A DNA stretch of 37,133 nucleotides from positions 1 through 37,133 of the forward strand of contig CALVCB010000017.1 in NCBI GenBank assembly GCA_944325965.1. The letters run 5' to 3'. The notes under the pieces were generated by a model that ran no database searches, had not been told where the DNA came from, and saw only the letters and a program-made list of their open reading frames with translations. This stretch comes from an uncultured Bacteroidales bacterium. GTDB lineage: Bacteria > Bacteroidota > Bacteroidia > Bacteroidales > UBA932. This document shows, piece by piece, positions 8,360 to 16,005 of the stretch (positions are counted from its first letter, which is position 1; each line of letters starts with the position of its first letter). The position numbers and the translations under genes are program-made.

Positions 8360-11300
8360 TCAGAAAGAGAATCTGAGACCTACAGTATAGGAACGGACTA
8401 TAGGATATACATTCTCCCCTCCTGTCTCCGGGTCTACCCTATTGTCACCGCCCCACCAGGTCAAAAGGTTGTTTCCATTTGCAAACACCGTACAGCTTGA
8501 CATCTTGACTTTCTGTATCCATTTGCGAGGCAGGCGATAGCTTATCTCCACATTTTTGAGCCTCAGATATGAATAATCCATGTATTTGTATGTATTGCCC
8601 TGATTGTTGTGCTTCTGTGCAATATGGAGCGCAGGTCTCTGGACCCCGGTGGATCCGGCCGTAGCATAAGTCCAGCGCTTCTCCACATCGGGCTGCCCCT
8701 GTATATTTCCATTAGGGAAATCCCAGAGAAAAACATCAAAGCCGTTCTTATACAGTCCCGTAGGGGCATACAGCATGGCGCTGAAACCAAGGCCTTTCCA
8801 GTCGAAGCCTAACGTGAGGCTGTATGTAGTCAAAGGATAATTAAGCTGCTCGACAACCACATTGTCCTTGTCATTGATAACACCGTCGGCGTTGAAGTCT
8901 ATATAGGCAAAATCTCCAGGAATAATATTTGCCGCAGCATCAAGACTGGACTGCGCCCCATTGAAGATATCGTCTACCGTCTGGTAATTTCCAGAAACTA
9001 TATAACGTTTCTGAAAACCTATAGGCTTTCCCTGATCCTTCTCGTGCTCCAGAAAGTTCTTCGGGTCATCTCTGAAAGTGACACGGTTTTCACTTGTGGA
9101 GAAATTGAAATTGGCGAAGTAATTGAAGTGAGGACCTATCCTGTCCTCCCAGGCAACTTCCAGATCGATACCGTGGTTCTTGGTCTTTCCCAGATTAGCT
9201 GCAGTAATGCTTACTCCTACCCACGCTGCTGTGGTACGCGGAGAAAGCAATATACCTTCCCTTCTTTCATTGAAGAGATCAGCCTGTATACGGAGTTTTT
9301 TCCACAATCCTATTTCTATACCGAGGTTCTGCTTAACAGCCGTCTCCCATGTAGCATTCGGCTGGGCAATATTACCTTCAGAATATGTAGGGCCGAAACT
9401 TGTATTCGAATCCATACCGAAATTAATGCCGCCTTCCTGATTAAAGAGCTGTATATACTGGAATCGTGTCGCCCCCCTGTCACTTCCGACCTTGCCCCAT
9501 GAATATCTGAACTTAACATTCGAAAGCACATCCTTTATACCCTGCATGAACGGTTCCTCGGTAAGACGGTACCCCACAGAGAATGACGGGAACAGTCCGA
9601 AACGTTTGCCAGGAGCGAATTTCTCGGATCCGGTATAGGAAATATTGAACTCAAAAAGGTAGCGTTCCTTCCAGTTATAAGTGACACGGCCGACCCAGTC
9701 TTCTGTATACTGCGGAAAATCCAGAGTCATATTGCTTGCTTTAGAGTCTATTATCTGACGGTTCATAAGAGCAAGGGCACCGACTTCATGACCTTTGAAT
9801 GTCCTGTTGTACTGGATGGCAAACTCATAGTAAAGCCGACGTCCCGCCGACTGCAGGGCATCGAAATCGACACCAACCGGAAGCTGGTAATACTGGTTGC
9901 CATGGAATCCTGAAGCGTTTTCTATAATAGGATAGGTTACAGACCCGTCTTCCCCATAAATAGGGGAAGAGTAATCATAGGTACGAAATTCCCTCGGGAA
10001 CAGGTTCTGCTGCTGGAGGTCAGTGCCTCCCCATATACCGCCGTTCCTTATGCGGTCCCGGTTCTCTGAATAGGAATTGTAGGCAATCTTCGCATGGACC
10101 TGAAGACCTTCCGTGATGAAATCGAGCTTCTGGGTAAGCTGGGCATCGTACCAGCCCTGGAAAATCTTGTTCCTGACCTGGCCTCCGGATGTCTGGTTGG
10201 CAATAGGGTTGTACCCCTGGTTGGATTTATCACCCCAATATCCGTCAGAATATTTTATAGGGAACTCATTCAATGGAGCCTGCAGAATCTTCTGGTAAAT
10301 ATTGTTATAATACTGCTGATTCCTATAGGCCATTTTGCCGGCTATGCGGACAGAAAACACTGTAGACTTCGTGATGTTAAAATCAAAATTAGCACGCCAG
10401 TTCAGTCTTGAGTAATACTGGCGTGGATCGAAATCCGGTTGTTTCTTAATGTTATAGATTCCACCGTCCCTCTGGTAGCCGACAGATGCGAAATAGCGCA
10501 TGAACTCGGACTTTCCGTTGATGTTAACATTGTAGTTCTGGGAAACAGCGGTCTTGGTCATCTCGTCATACCAGTCCACCTGAGGGAAAACATCATTATA
10601 AGGACCGTAATTGCCGGTATCAAATGCATTCTGCCATGCATCTATGGTAGACTGCGGGATAATCTTGTCCCATCCGCCTTCATTGGCTGCAGCCTCGTTA
10701 TACATCTTCATCGAAGTAATATAATCCGCCCATTCAAGTCTGGCCGTAGGCTGTTTGAAGCCGAAATTGGTGCTGAAACTTACAGTCGGCTTATCAAGCG
10801 ACCCCTGTTTGGTGGTAAGAAGAATGACACCGTTTGCACCGCGGACTCCGTAGACAGCTGTTGCAGAAGCATCCTTCAAGACAGAAATGGATTCAATTTC
10901 ATTGAAATCCACATCATTCATGTTCCTTTCGATTCCGTCTACGAGCACGAGAGGGTCAGTGTTCTGCCATGAACTCTTGCCTCGGATGTAGATAGATGCG
11001 GAATTACTTCCCGGCTGACCTGTAGAATTGATAGTGATGACACCGTTCAGTTTTCCCTGAAGGGCCTCGGAAACGGTATTCATGTTTCCTCCCTTCATAA
11101 TTTCTTCACCGTCCGTCTGGGTGATGGAACCTACGGAAGAGACCTTTTTCTGTACTCCATATCCCACGACAACGACCTCATCCAGAAGTTCGTTTTTCTG
11201 TGAGAGGGAGACATTGCCGTTACGGCGGATTTCACCGAGGGTAGTATTCAGGTCATCATAGCCGATATAGGAAAACAAAACAACAGCATCGTCCGGAATA

Positions 11301-11521
11301 GACTGATCTGCAATATAATAACGGCCTTCCAAGTCGGAAATAGTCCCGGTATTGTCGAATCCTTCTACCGTGACATAGACACCGATCAGAGGCTCGCCGT
11401 TGGCAGAATCTGTTATCCTACCGGCTGCCCCCCCCTCTGACTGTGCAAAGGACAGCGAGGCCGGCAGCAAGGCAAGAAGAAGCAGACTCACAAGACTCAT
11501 GATTGGATGATCATGCTTCAT
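8360..11521 (-). CDS. SusC/RagA-family TonB-dependent transporter (SusC-3)
   Basis: This 1053-residue canonical SusC-type transporter has a signal peptide ending SFA-QS (about residue 27) and a carboxypeptidase-regulatory-like domain (about 31-108). The TonB-box region is LDEVVVVGYGVQKK (about 113-126). The plug includes IYIRGKSSWQNTDPLVLVDGIER and LKDASATAVYGVRGANGVILLTTKQG, and the beta-barrel ends VGLRFSF. The barrel carries a DFNADGVINDKDN loop. It is the first gene of the second import module, and is preceded by a 114-base gap with a strong inverted repeat and the leader motif AACTAACT-AATTAATGA that is also found before SusC-1. No extra STN or anti-sigma-interacting N-terminal domain is seen. 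Confidence 0.95.
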   Translation of the reverse strand: MKHDHPIMSLVSLLLLALLPASLSFAQSEGGAAGRITDSANGEPLIGVYVTVEGFDNTGTISDLEGRYYIADQSIPDDAVVLFSYIGYDDLNTTLGEIRRNGNVSLSQKNELLDEVVVVGYGVQKKVSSVGSITQTDGEEIMKGGNMNTVSEALQGKLNGVITINSTGQPGSNSASIYIRGKSSWQNTDPLVLVDGIERNMNDVDFNEIESISVLKDASATAVYGVRGANGVILLTTKQGSLDKPTVSFSTNFGFKQPTARLEWADYITSMKMYNEAAANEGGWDKIIPQSTIDAWQNAFDTGNYGPYNDVFPQVDWYDEMTKTAVSQNYNVNINGKSEFMRYFASVGYQRDGGIYNIKKQPDFDPRQYYSRLNWRANFDFNITKSTVFSVRIAGKMAYRNQQYYNNIYQKILQAPLNEFPIKYSDGYWGDKSNQGYNPIANQTSGGQVRNKIFQGWYDAQLTQKLDFITEGLQVHAKIAYNSYSENRDRIRNGGIWGGTDLQQQNLFPREFRTYDYSSPIYGEDGSVTYPIIENASGFHGNQYYQLPVGVDFDALQSAGRRLYYEFAIQYNRTFKGHEVGALALMNRQIIDSKASNMTLDFPQYTEDWVGRVTYNWKERYLFEFNISYTGSEKFAPGKRFGLFPSFSVGYRLTEEPFMQGIKDVLSNVKFRYSWGKVGSDRGATRFQYIQLFNQEGGINFGMDSNTSFGPTYSEGNIAQPNATWETAVKQNLGIEIGLWKKLRIQADLFNERREGILLSPRTTAAWVGVSITAANLGKTKNHGIDLEVAWEDRIGPHFNYFANFNFSTSENRVTFRDDPKNFLEHEKDQGKPIGFQKRYIVSGNYQTVDDIFNGAQSSLDAAANIIPGDFAYIDFNADGVINDKDNVVVEQLNYPLTTYSLTLGFDWKGLGFSAMLYAPTGLYKNGFDVFLWDFPNGNIQGQPDVEKRWTYATAGSTGVQRPALHIAQKHNNQGNTYKYMDYSYLRLKNVEISYRLPRKWIQKVKMSSCTVFANGNNLLTWWGGDNRVDPETGGENVYPIVRSYTVGLRFSF

Positions 11522-11525
11522 AATG

Positions 11526-11542
11526 TCATTAATTAGTTAGTT
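11526..11542 (-). promoter_or_regulatory. Leader motif before SusC-3 shared with SusC-1
   Basis: The minus strand reads AACTAACTAATTAATGA a few bases before the SusC-3 start. The SusC-1 leader (31483-31500) carries the same string with one extra G. The match suggests shared ancestry of the two module starts, or a common translation-leader sequence. Nothing else recognisable lies here; no good -33/-7 pair was found for SusC-3. Confidence 0.4.
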
Positions 11543-11565
11543 TATAATATATGTGGTTATAGGCA

Positions 11566-11625
11566 AATCCTCCGGCTTCATCACCCGTATGCGCCTTATG
11601 TCATCCGGAGCGAAACCGGAGGATT
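11566..11625 (-). promoter_or_regulatory. Long stem-loop between the catalytic cassette and the second import module
   Basis: AATCCTCCGG (11566-11575) and CCGGAGGATT (11616-11625) are perfect inverted repeats. On the minus-strand RNA the stem extends inwards by five more pairs including two G-U, giving about 15 bp around a 30-base loop. It begins 10 bases after the DUF4965-family stop codon and is followed by only three T residues. It is a candidate attenuator or mRNA-end stabiliser marking a boundary inside the operon. Confidence 0.6.
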
Positions 11626-11635
11626 CTTGTCCAGG

Positions 11636-14164
11636 TTATCTGGTATACATGCCTTCAAGCATTTTAATGTAGTATCCGCCGACAACGGAGCGTGCCTGGA
11701 AGCCTGCCTGACGAGGGGTATCTGTATATACCCAGTCCGACATAGGCACACGGACAGGCGTCTCGTCCATATATTTCCATACAGGAGCGACGAATGCCTC
11801 GAATGTCTCCTTGTCGTCGGCAAGGGTAGCCGTCCACATGATCCAGTCAGTTTTCGTATATGCCTTCCTGCTGTCAAGAGGCAGGCCATACGTGTTCTGT
11901 TTAGTAAGGTAGTACGCAATCTCCGTCTCAGCGATTTCCGGATCAAATATGCCGAATCCAAGAATCTTGTCCCATACAAGATTGTACTTCTGGCTCCATG
12001 TTCCCGGCTTGTCGAAAGTAAGCCTGTAATGGTCATTGTCGTAGGCCATCACCTTCCATTTGGCAGCCATATCACGGGCTGTAGAGACATATTTCTCTTC
12101 CACATCCTTTTTGCCGAGCATGCCTGCAAGCTTGCCGTAAGACGCTATACCCATAATAGCCTTGATGGACAGGTTGGCATTGTGGGCGAAATGACCTGCA
12201 AAATCATCCGTACAGAGCTGGTTGGCAGGATCAAGCCCGTTCTCCACCAGATAATTGGCCCACGTGGTAAGTACATCCCAGTGTTTTTCAGCATAGCCGG
12301 CATTACCTTCCGCAGCAGCTATTGCAGCAGTCAGCACCAGCATGTTGCCGGACTCCTCTACAGGCATGTCCCCTCCGTATGTCTGGCCATTGGCAAGAGG
12401 GTACGTCCCTACATCATGCGCAGCAAAAGGTTTGGTCCATTTTCCGCTTTCACTGTAATAGAAGATGTGGTTCATCAGGCCTTTCACCAGTTCAGGATTG
12501 AAATACAAGAACATAGGGGCTGAAGGGTATGTAATGTCCACTGTTCCGATAGAACCGTTGGAGAAATTCTCCTTGGAAAAGAACAGAAGATCACCCTGCG
12601 GAGATTCGACAAGCTTATGTGCAGCTATGGCCTGCCTGTAGGCAAGGGCACAGAGTTCGGCGTATTTCTGTCCACCTGCAGCGGCGGTCTTCGTCATCAG
12701 GTCTCTGTCGAAGGAAGAACATTTAGCCATCAGCGAATTATATTCATTTGCAGCGGCTCTCATCTGTCCTGTAATGGTCTTGTCTCCGTTCCTGTTCCAG
12801 TACGGACGGAGGTTGTCTCCGAAATACTGGATAGAATATATGTCATCGTACGCAAGAAGAATATAGTCAGAAACAGTCTTTGCACCTACCTTGCCCAAAT
12901 TATTTGCATATGCCAGGGCAACGGGAGCCTTGAGCATGCTCGAAGTTTCAATCTCCTGCTCTGAAGGGAGCAGGGCCCCGGTAGAGATGAAGCTGTCTTT
13001 CATATCATGGTAATCGCCAAGGGAAACATTTCCCTTACCAGAAGGCGTACCGAGATAGAAATAACCCCAGTCGATACGGACATTGTCCCCTTTGCGCCCA
13101 AGAATGTTCTGTTCTACCGTACCGGTCTTTACAAAGTCAATACCGTCAGCCGCACCGGTCCGGGAAACAACTGCCTGTGATATGTCATTGACTGCAAGCT
13201 GCGGAGTAGCCTCGACATATACCTGGACATCATGCTCTTTGCCGTCAACGGAACGGACCTGATATGTCAGATAGTTGACCGGACGGGAAAGGAGCTCGAG
13301 GTTGTCCATAAAGAACGGAGCCGTGAACACCATGTCCACCTCAACACCGCCGCAGGCAAATGTAGCTACCGTACGGGTAGGAAGGACATCCAGAGATTTC
13401 TGCTCGGCCACATCGGCAAATGTGCCGCCTTTTTCCTTTTTGAAAAGGCCGAAGTCGACATAGGAGCCGCCCACCGTATTGTGGCAGTGCGCAGCGACAG
13501 TCAGTTTTCCTGGCTTGAGGGTTTTCAGTACCTCGGCAGGAAGGCCCATACGGACATTGTTTTTCCATTCATAGCCGGTACCGACCACCTTTACACCGTT
13601 TATATACAGTTCGAAAACATCGTCATGCGAATATTCAAGGACTATGTCCGCGGCAGACAGGTCCTCCGTAAGTTCCACTGTACGGCGTACATATATGTCC
13701 TTGTCGTTACCGCGCCAGATAGTTCTTACCCCAGGCATGTCCTTCGATCCGAACGCCCCCGGTGCACTTTTCCATGAAGAATCGTCATAGCCAGGAGAGG
13801 TCCAGTCCCCGGAAGGTTTACGGTCTGCCATATACTTCGCCTCCCACGGTTCTACCGCAATGGTAGGAAGCACAGGCACAAGACGCGGGCTTTCAAGGCC
13901 CAGGACCCTGTATGTCACACCATCGACACGCACCGCACCGACTATGGACTGGTCACGGCCCGTCCAATGGCGGGTGGAAGAAGCATTAATCCGGTCTGTA
14001 GCCGACCAGACTGAAAAATACGGATCGACTGTTACCAGAGGAGCAGCAGGAGGCCGGACCTCACTGGAAAGTGAAGTGTCCGCCTCCTTTACCGTGCTGC
14101 CGCATCCGGTAAGAGCAGCTGCCGCTAAGGGCAGCAATATTGATTTGATAAGTTCGGGTTTCAT
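11636..14164 (-). CDS. DUF4964/DUF5127/DUF4965/DUF1793-family lipoprotein (glutaminase A-like fold)
   Basis: This 842-residue protein has a lipoprotein signal ending LTGC with Cys21. The mature N-terminus matches DUF4964 (PPAAPLVTVDPYFSVWS ... TRHWTG, about 38-70). A galactose-binding-like beta-sandwich insert follows at about 115-240 (WTSPGYDDSSWKSAPGAFG; DDVFELYINGVKV), then a DUF5127-like region. The C-terminal half (about 480-842) has the DUF4965 and DUF1793 (alpha/alpha)6-barrel pattern with WANYLVENGLDPANQLCTDDFAGH and KTDWIMWTATLAD. Fungal relatives are called glutaminase A, but bacterial PUL members are largely uncharacterised. In a cassette with two sulfatases, GH2 and GH43, a glycan-directed activity is more plausible; that is inference. 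It sits 7 bases after the sulfatase gene. Confidence 0.85.
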   Translation of the reverse strand: MKPELIKSILLPLAAAALTGCGSTVKEADTSLSSEVRPPAAPLVTVDPYFSVWSATDRINASSTRHWTGRDQSIVGAVRVDGVTYRVLGLESPRLVPVLPTIAVEPWEAKYMADRKPSGDWTSPGYDDSSWKSAPGAFGSKDMPGVRTIWRGNDKDIYVRRTVELTEDLSAADIVLEYSHDDVFELYINGVKVVGTGYEWKNNVRMGLPAEVLKTLKPGKLTVAAHCHNTVGGSYVDFGLFKKEKGGTFADVAEQKSLDVLPTRTVATFACGGVEVDMVFTAPFFMDNLELLSRPVNYLTYQVRSVDGKEHDVQVYVEATPQLAVNDISQAVVSRTGAADGIDFVKTGTVEQNILGRKGDNVRIDWGYFYLGTPSGKGNVSLGDYHDMKDSFISTGALLPSEQEIETSSMLKAPVALAYANNLGKVGAKTVSDYILLAYDDIYSIQYFGDNLRPYWNRNGDKTITGQMRAAANEYNSLMAKCSSFDRDLMTKTAAAGGQKYAELCALAYRQAIAAHKLVESPQGDLLFFSKENFSNGSIGTVDITYPSAPMFLYFNPELVKGLMNHIFYYSESGKWTKPFAAHDVGTYPLANGQTYGGDMPVEESGNMLVLTAAIAAAEGNAGYAEKHWDVLTTWANYLVENGLDPANQLCTDDFAGHFAHNANLSIKAIMGIASYGKLAGMLGKKDVEEKYVSTARDMAAKWKVMAYDNDHYRLTFDKPGTWSQKYNLVWDKILGFGIFDPEIAETEIAYYLTKQNTYGLPLDSRKAYTKTDWIMWTATLADDKETFEAFVAPVWKYMDETPVRVPMSDWVYTDTPRQAGFQARSVVGGYYIKMLEGMYTR

Positions 14165-14171
14165 CTTTTGG

Positions 14172-15866
14172 TTATTTCTTTTTGGCCTGACGGTTCTGTC
14201 CAGGATAAGGTTCTACCATACATCTTTTGGCCCAGGCCTCGTACTGGCTGACCATTTCCGCAAGGCGGTCAGGATACCGGGAAGCGAGGTTGTGCTGCTC
14301 GCTGCGGTCCTCATTGAGATTATAAAGTTCCCAGTCAGCTTTGTTTCCCGGTTTTACAATCTTCCATCCGTCATCAGAAAGGAATGCACGTTCGTTGAAG
14401 TGCTCGAAACCGAGATACTCATGGCCTTCCCTGTGCCCTGTCTTGAAGACCGGCACGAGGCTCAGCCCTTCCATAGGGATAATGTCATGGCCTTTGTATG
14501 TCTCAGGATATTCAGCGTCAGCAAGTTCTACACATGTAGCCATAATATCCATGACATGTCCGGTCTCCTCGGTAATAGTGCCTGCACTTTTCTTGTCAAT
14601 ACCTTTCGGCCAGAAAGCAATCATAGGAGTACATATACCGCCTTCATAGGATTTGGCCTTCCAGAAACGGAACGGTGTGTTGGCGACATTAGCCCATTTG
14701 GCTCCAATGGACGCATAAGTGGTTTCCGGTCCTGGCAGCACTTCCTTGTTTTTAGGGTAGACCATCTGGCGTCCGTCGCGGGTCATGTCAGGACGGTCGT
14801 TGTCTCCAGGAGAATAATTCTGGCAGACTTCGCTGCTGCAGCCGTTGTCGCTCATAAAGAGAATAAGGGTATTGTTGAGTTCTCCGGTCTCCTCAAGAGC
14901 AGCAATCACTTCTCCTATCCCCTGGTCCATACGGTCAACCATGGCAGCATGCACAGCCATAGCCCTTGCATCCCATTCTGCAGTAGGGTTGTCCTCCCAG
15001 CTGTCCTTGAACTGGCGCTCTGACAGGAAATCCTTCTGATCACCGAACAGGCCCATCTCCTGCTGCCTTTCATAACGAGCATTGCGTATTTCCTCCCAGC
15101 CGCATTTATATGTATCCTTGTATTTCTCGATATCCTCCGGAAGCGCATGAAGCGGCCAGTGAGGGGACGTATAGGCAAGATACATGAAGAACGGACGGTC
15201 CTCCTTGGCATATTCCCTGATCTCGGAAGCAGCCCTGTCGGAAAGTGCCTGAGTGATATAATATCCCTCCGGTACTTCCTTGATCGGTACCTCACCTTCA
15301 ACCAGGCTGAACGGATCAAAATAATCCACCACTCCATATATAATACCGTAATGACTGTCAAATCCCCTGTTGACAGGATAGTTGCACAAGTCAGAATAAG
15401 TATCATAGAATACCTGATGGTTCAGCCAGTCCCTCTGGTCCTTGCGCAACGGGGTCTCGGCCACATGCCATTTCCCCACCATGCTGGTACGGTAGCCGGC
15501 CTCTTTGAGAACTTCAGCAATGGTCACCGCGTTCCTTGAAAGAGTACCGCGATAGCCAGGAAGGTGATCATCGAAAGTCATCCTTCCTATGCCTGCCTGA
15601 TGCTGATACAGGCCTGTAAGCAGGGAAGCCCTGGTCGGGCAGCTGCGGCTCGTATTGTAGAAATGGGTAAAGCGGAGACCTTCCGAAGCGAGCCTGTCAA
15701 GGTTCGGGGTCTGTATCTCTCCGCCATAGCAACCGAGGTCTGAATATCCGAGGTCGTCTGCAAGAATCACGATAATGTTAGGACGCTTGTCCTTCTGGGC
15801 AGCTCCTGCTGTCACTGCTCCAACTGCCAGCATTGACAGCGGTAAAAGAACTTTTTCCGGTTTCAT
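14172..15866 (-). CDS. S1-family sulfatase, Ser-type, periplasmic
   Basis: This 564-residue arylsulfatase-type enzyme hydrolyses sulfate esters, probably on glycan fragments in the periplasm. The signal peptide ends about AGA-AQ (residue 23). The metal ligand pair is D37-D38 in VILADDLGYSDLGCYGG. The formylglycine signature is S75-C-P-T-R79 followed by ASLLTG. Counting back from R79, the modified residue is Ser75, not the adjacent Cys76. GKWH (K132, H134) and SDNG (D340, N341) complete the site. It is in the ARSA-like clade, sharing the HQAGIG and YGG-TPNLDRLA pattern with the sulfatase at 34775-36835. The 139-base gap upstream may contain its own weak promoter. Confidence 0.93.
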   Translation of the reverse strand: MKPEKVLLPLSMLAVGAVTAGAAQKDKRPNIIVILADDLGYSDLGCYGGEIQTPNLDRLASEGLRFTHFYNTSRSCPTRASLLTGLYQHQAGIGRMTFDDHLPGYRGTLSRNAVTIAEVLKEAGYRTSMVGKWHVAETPLRKDQRDWLNHQVFYDTYSDLCNYPVNRGFDSHYGIIYGVVDYFDPFSLVEGEVPIKEVPEGYYITQALSDRAASEIREYAKEDRPFFMYLAYTSPHWPLHALPEDIEKYKDTYKCGWEEIRNARYERQQEMGLFGDQKDFLSERQFKDSWEDNPTAEWDARAMAVHAAMVDRMDQGIGEVIAALEETGELNNTLILFMSDNGCSSEVCQNYSPGDNDRPDMTRDGRQMVYPKNKEVLPGPETTYASIGAKWANVANTPFRFWKAKSYEGGICTPMIAFWPKGIDKKSAGTITEETGHVMDIMATCVELADAEYPETYKGHDIIPMEGLSLVPVFKTGHREGHEYLGFEHFNERAFLSDDGWKIVKPGNKADWELYNLNEDRSEQHNLASRYPDRLAEMVSQYEAWAKRCMVEPYPGQNRQAKKK

Positions 15867-15914
15867 CGAAAACAGTTATTGTTTAAGTATTATTGTTGAA
15901 TTAAAAAGTCGGCA

Positions 15915-15984
15915 AAATGTGCACGGAACCGATACAAAATTACATTCCACATGCAATTTCAGACATACGATTCCGTGCAATTTT
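15915..15984 (-). promoter_or_regulatory. Inverted repeat and possible internal promoter before the sulfatase
   Basis: The 139-base gap between GH2 and sulfatase genes holds GCACGGAA (15921-15928) and TTCCGTGC (15971-15978), with flanking AAAAT and ATTTT that extend the symmetry apart from a one-base offset. Between the arms, on the minus strand, lies TAATTTTG (15935-15942), an exact TAnnTTTG -7 element. The best -33 candidate 21 bases upstream is TATG (three of four bases). This may be a regulated internal promoter with an operator-like dyad, or an mRNA stem-loop. Confidence 0.4.
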
Positions 15985-16005
15985 AGTACGTTTCACGGCA
16001 ACAGC

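Noticed and set aside
15628-15648. Reading the sulfatase at 14172-15866 as Cys-type because of RSCPTR
   Set aside because: In the signature the modified residue lies four positions before the Arg; that residue is Ser75, and Cys76 is one position too late.
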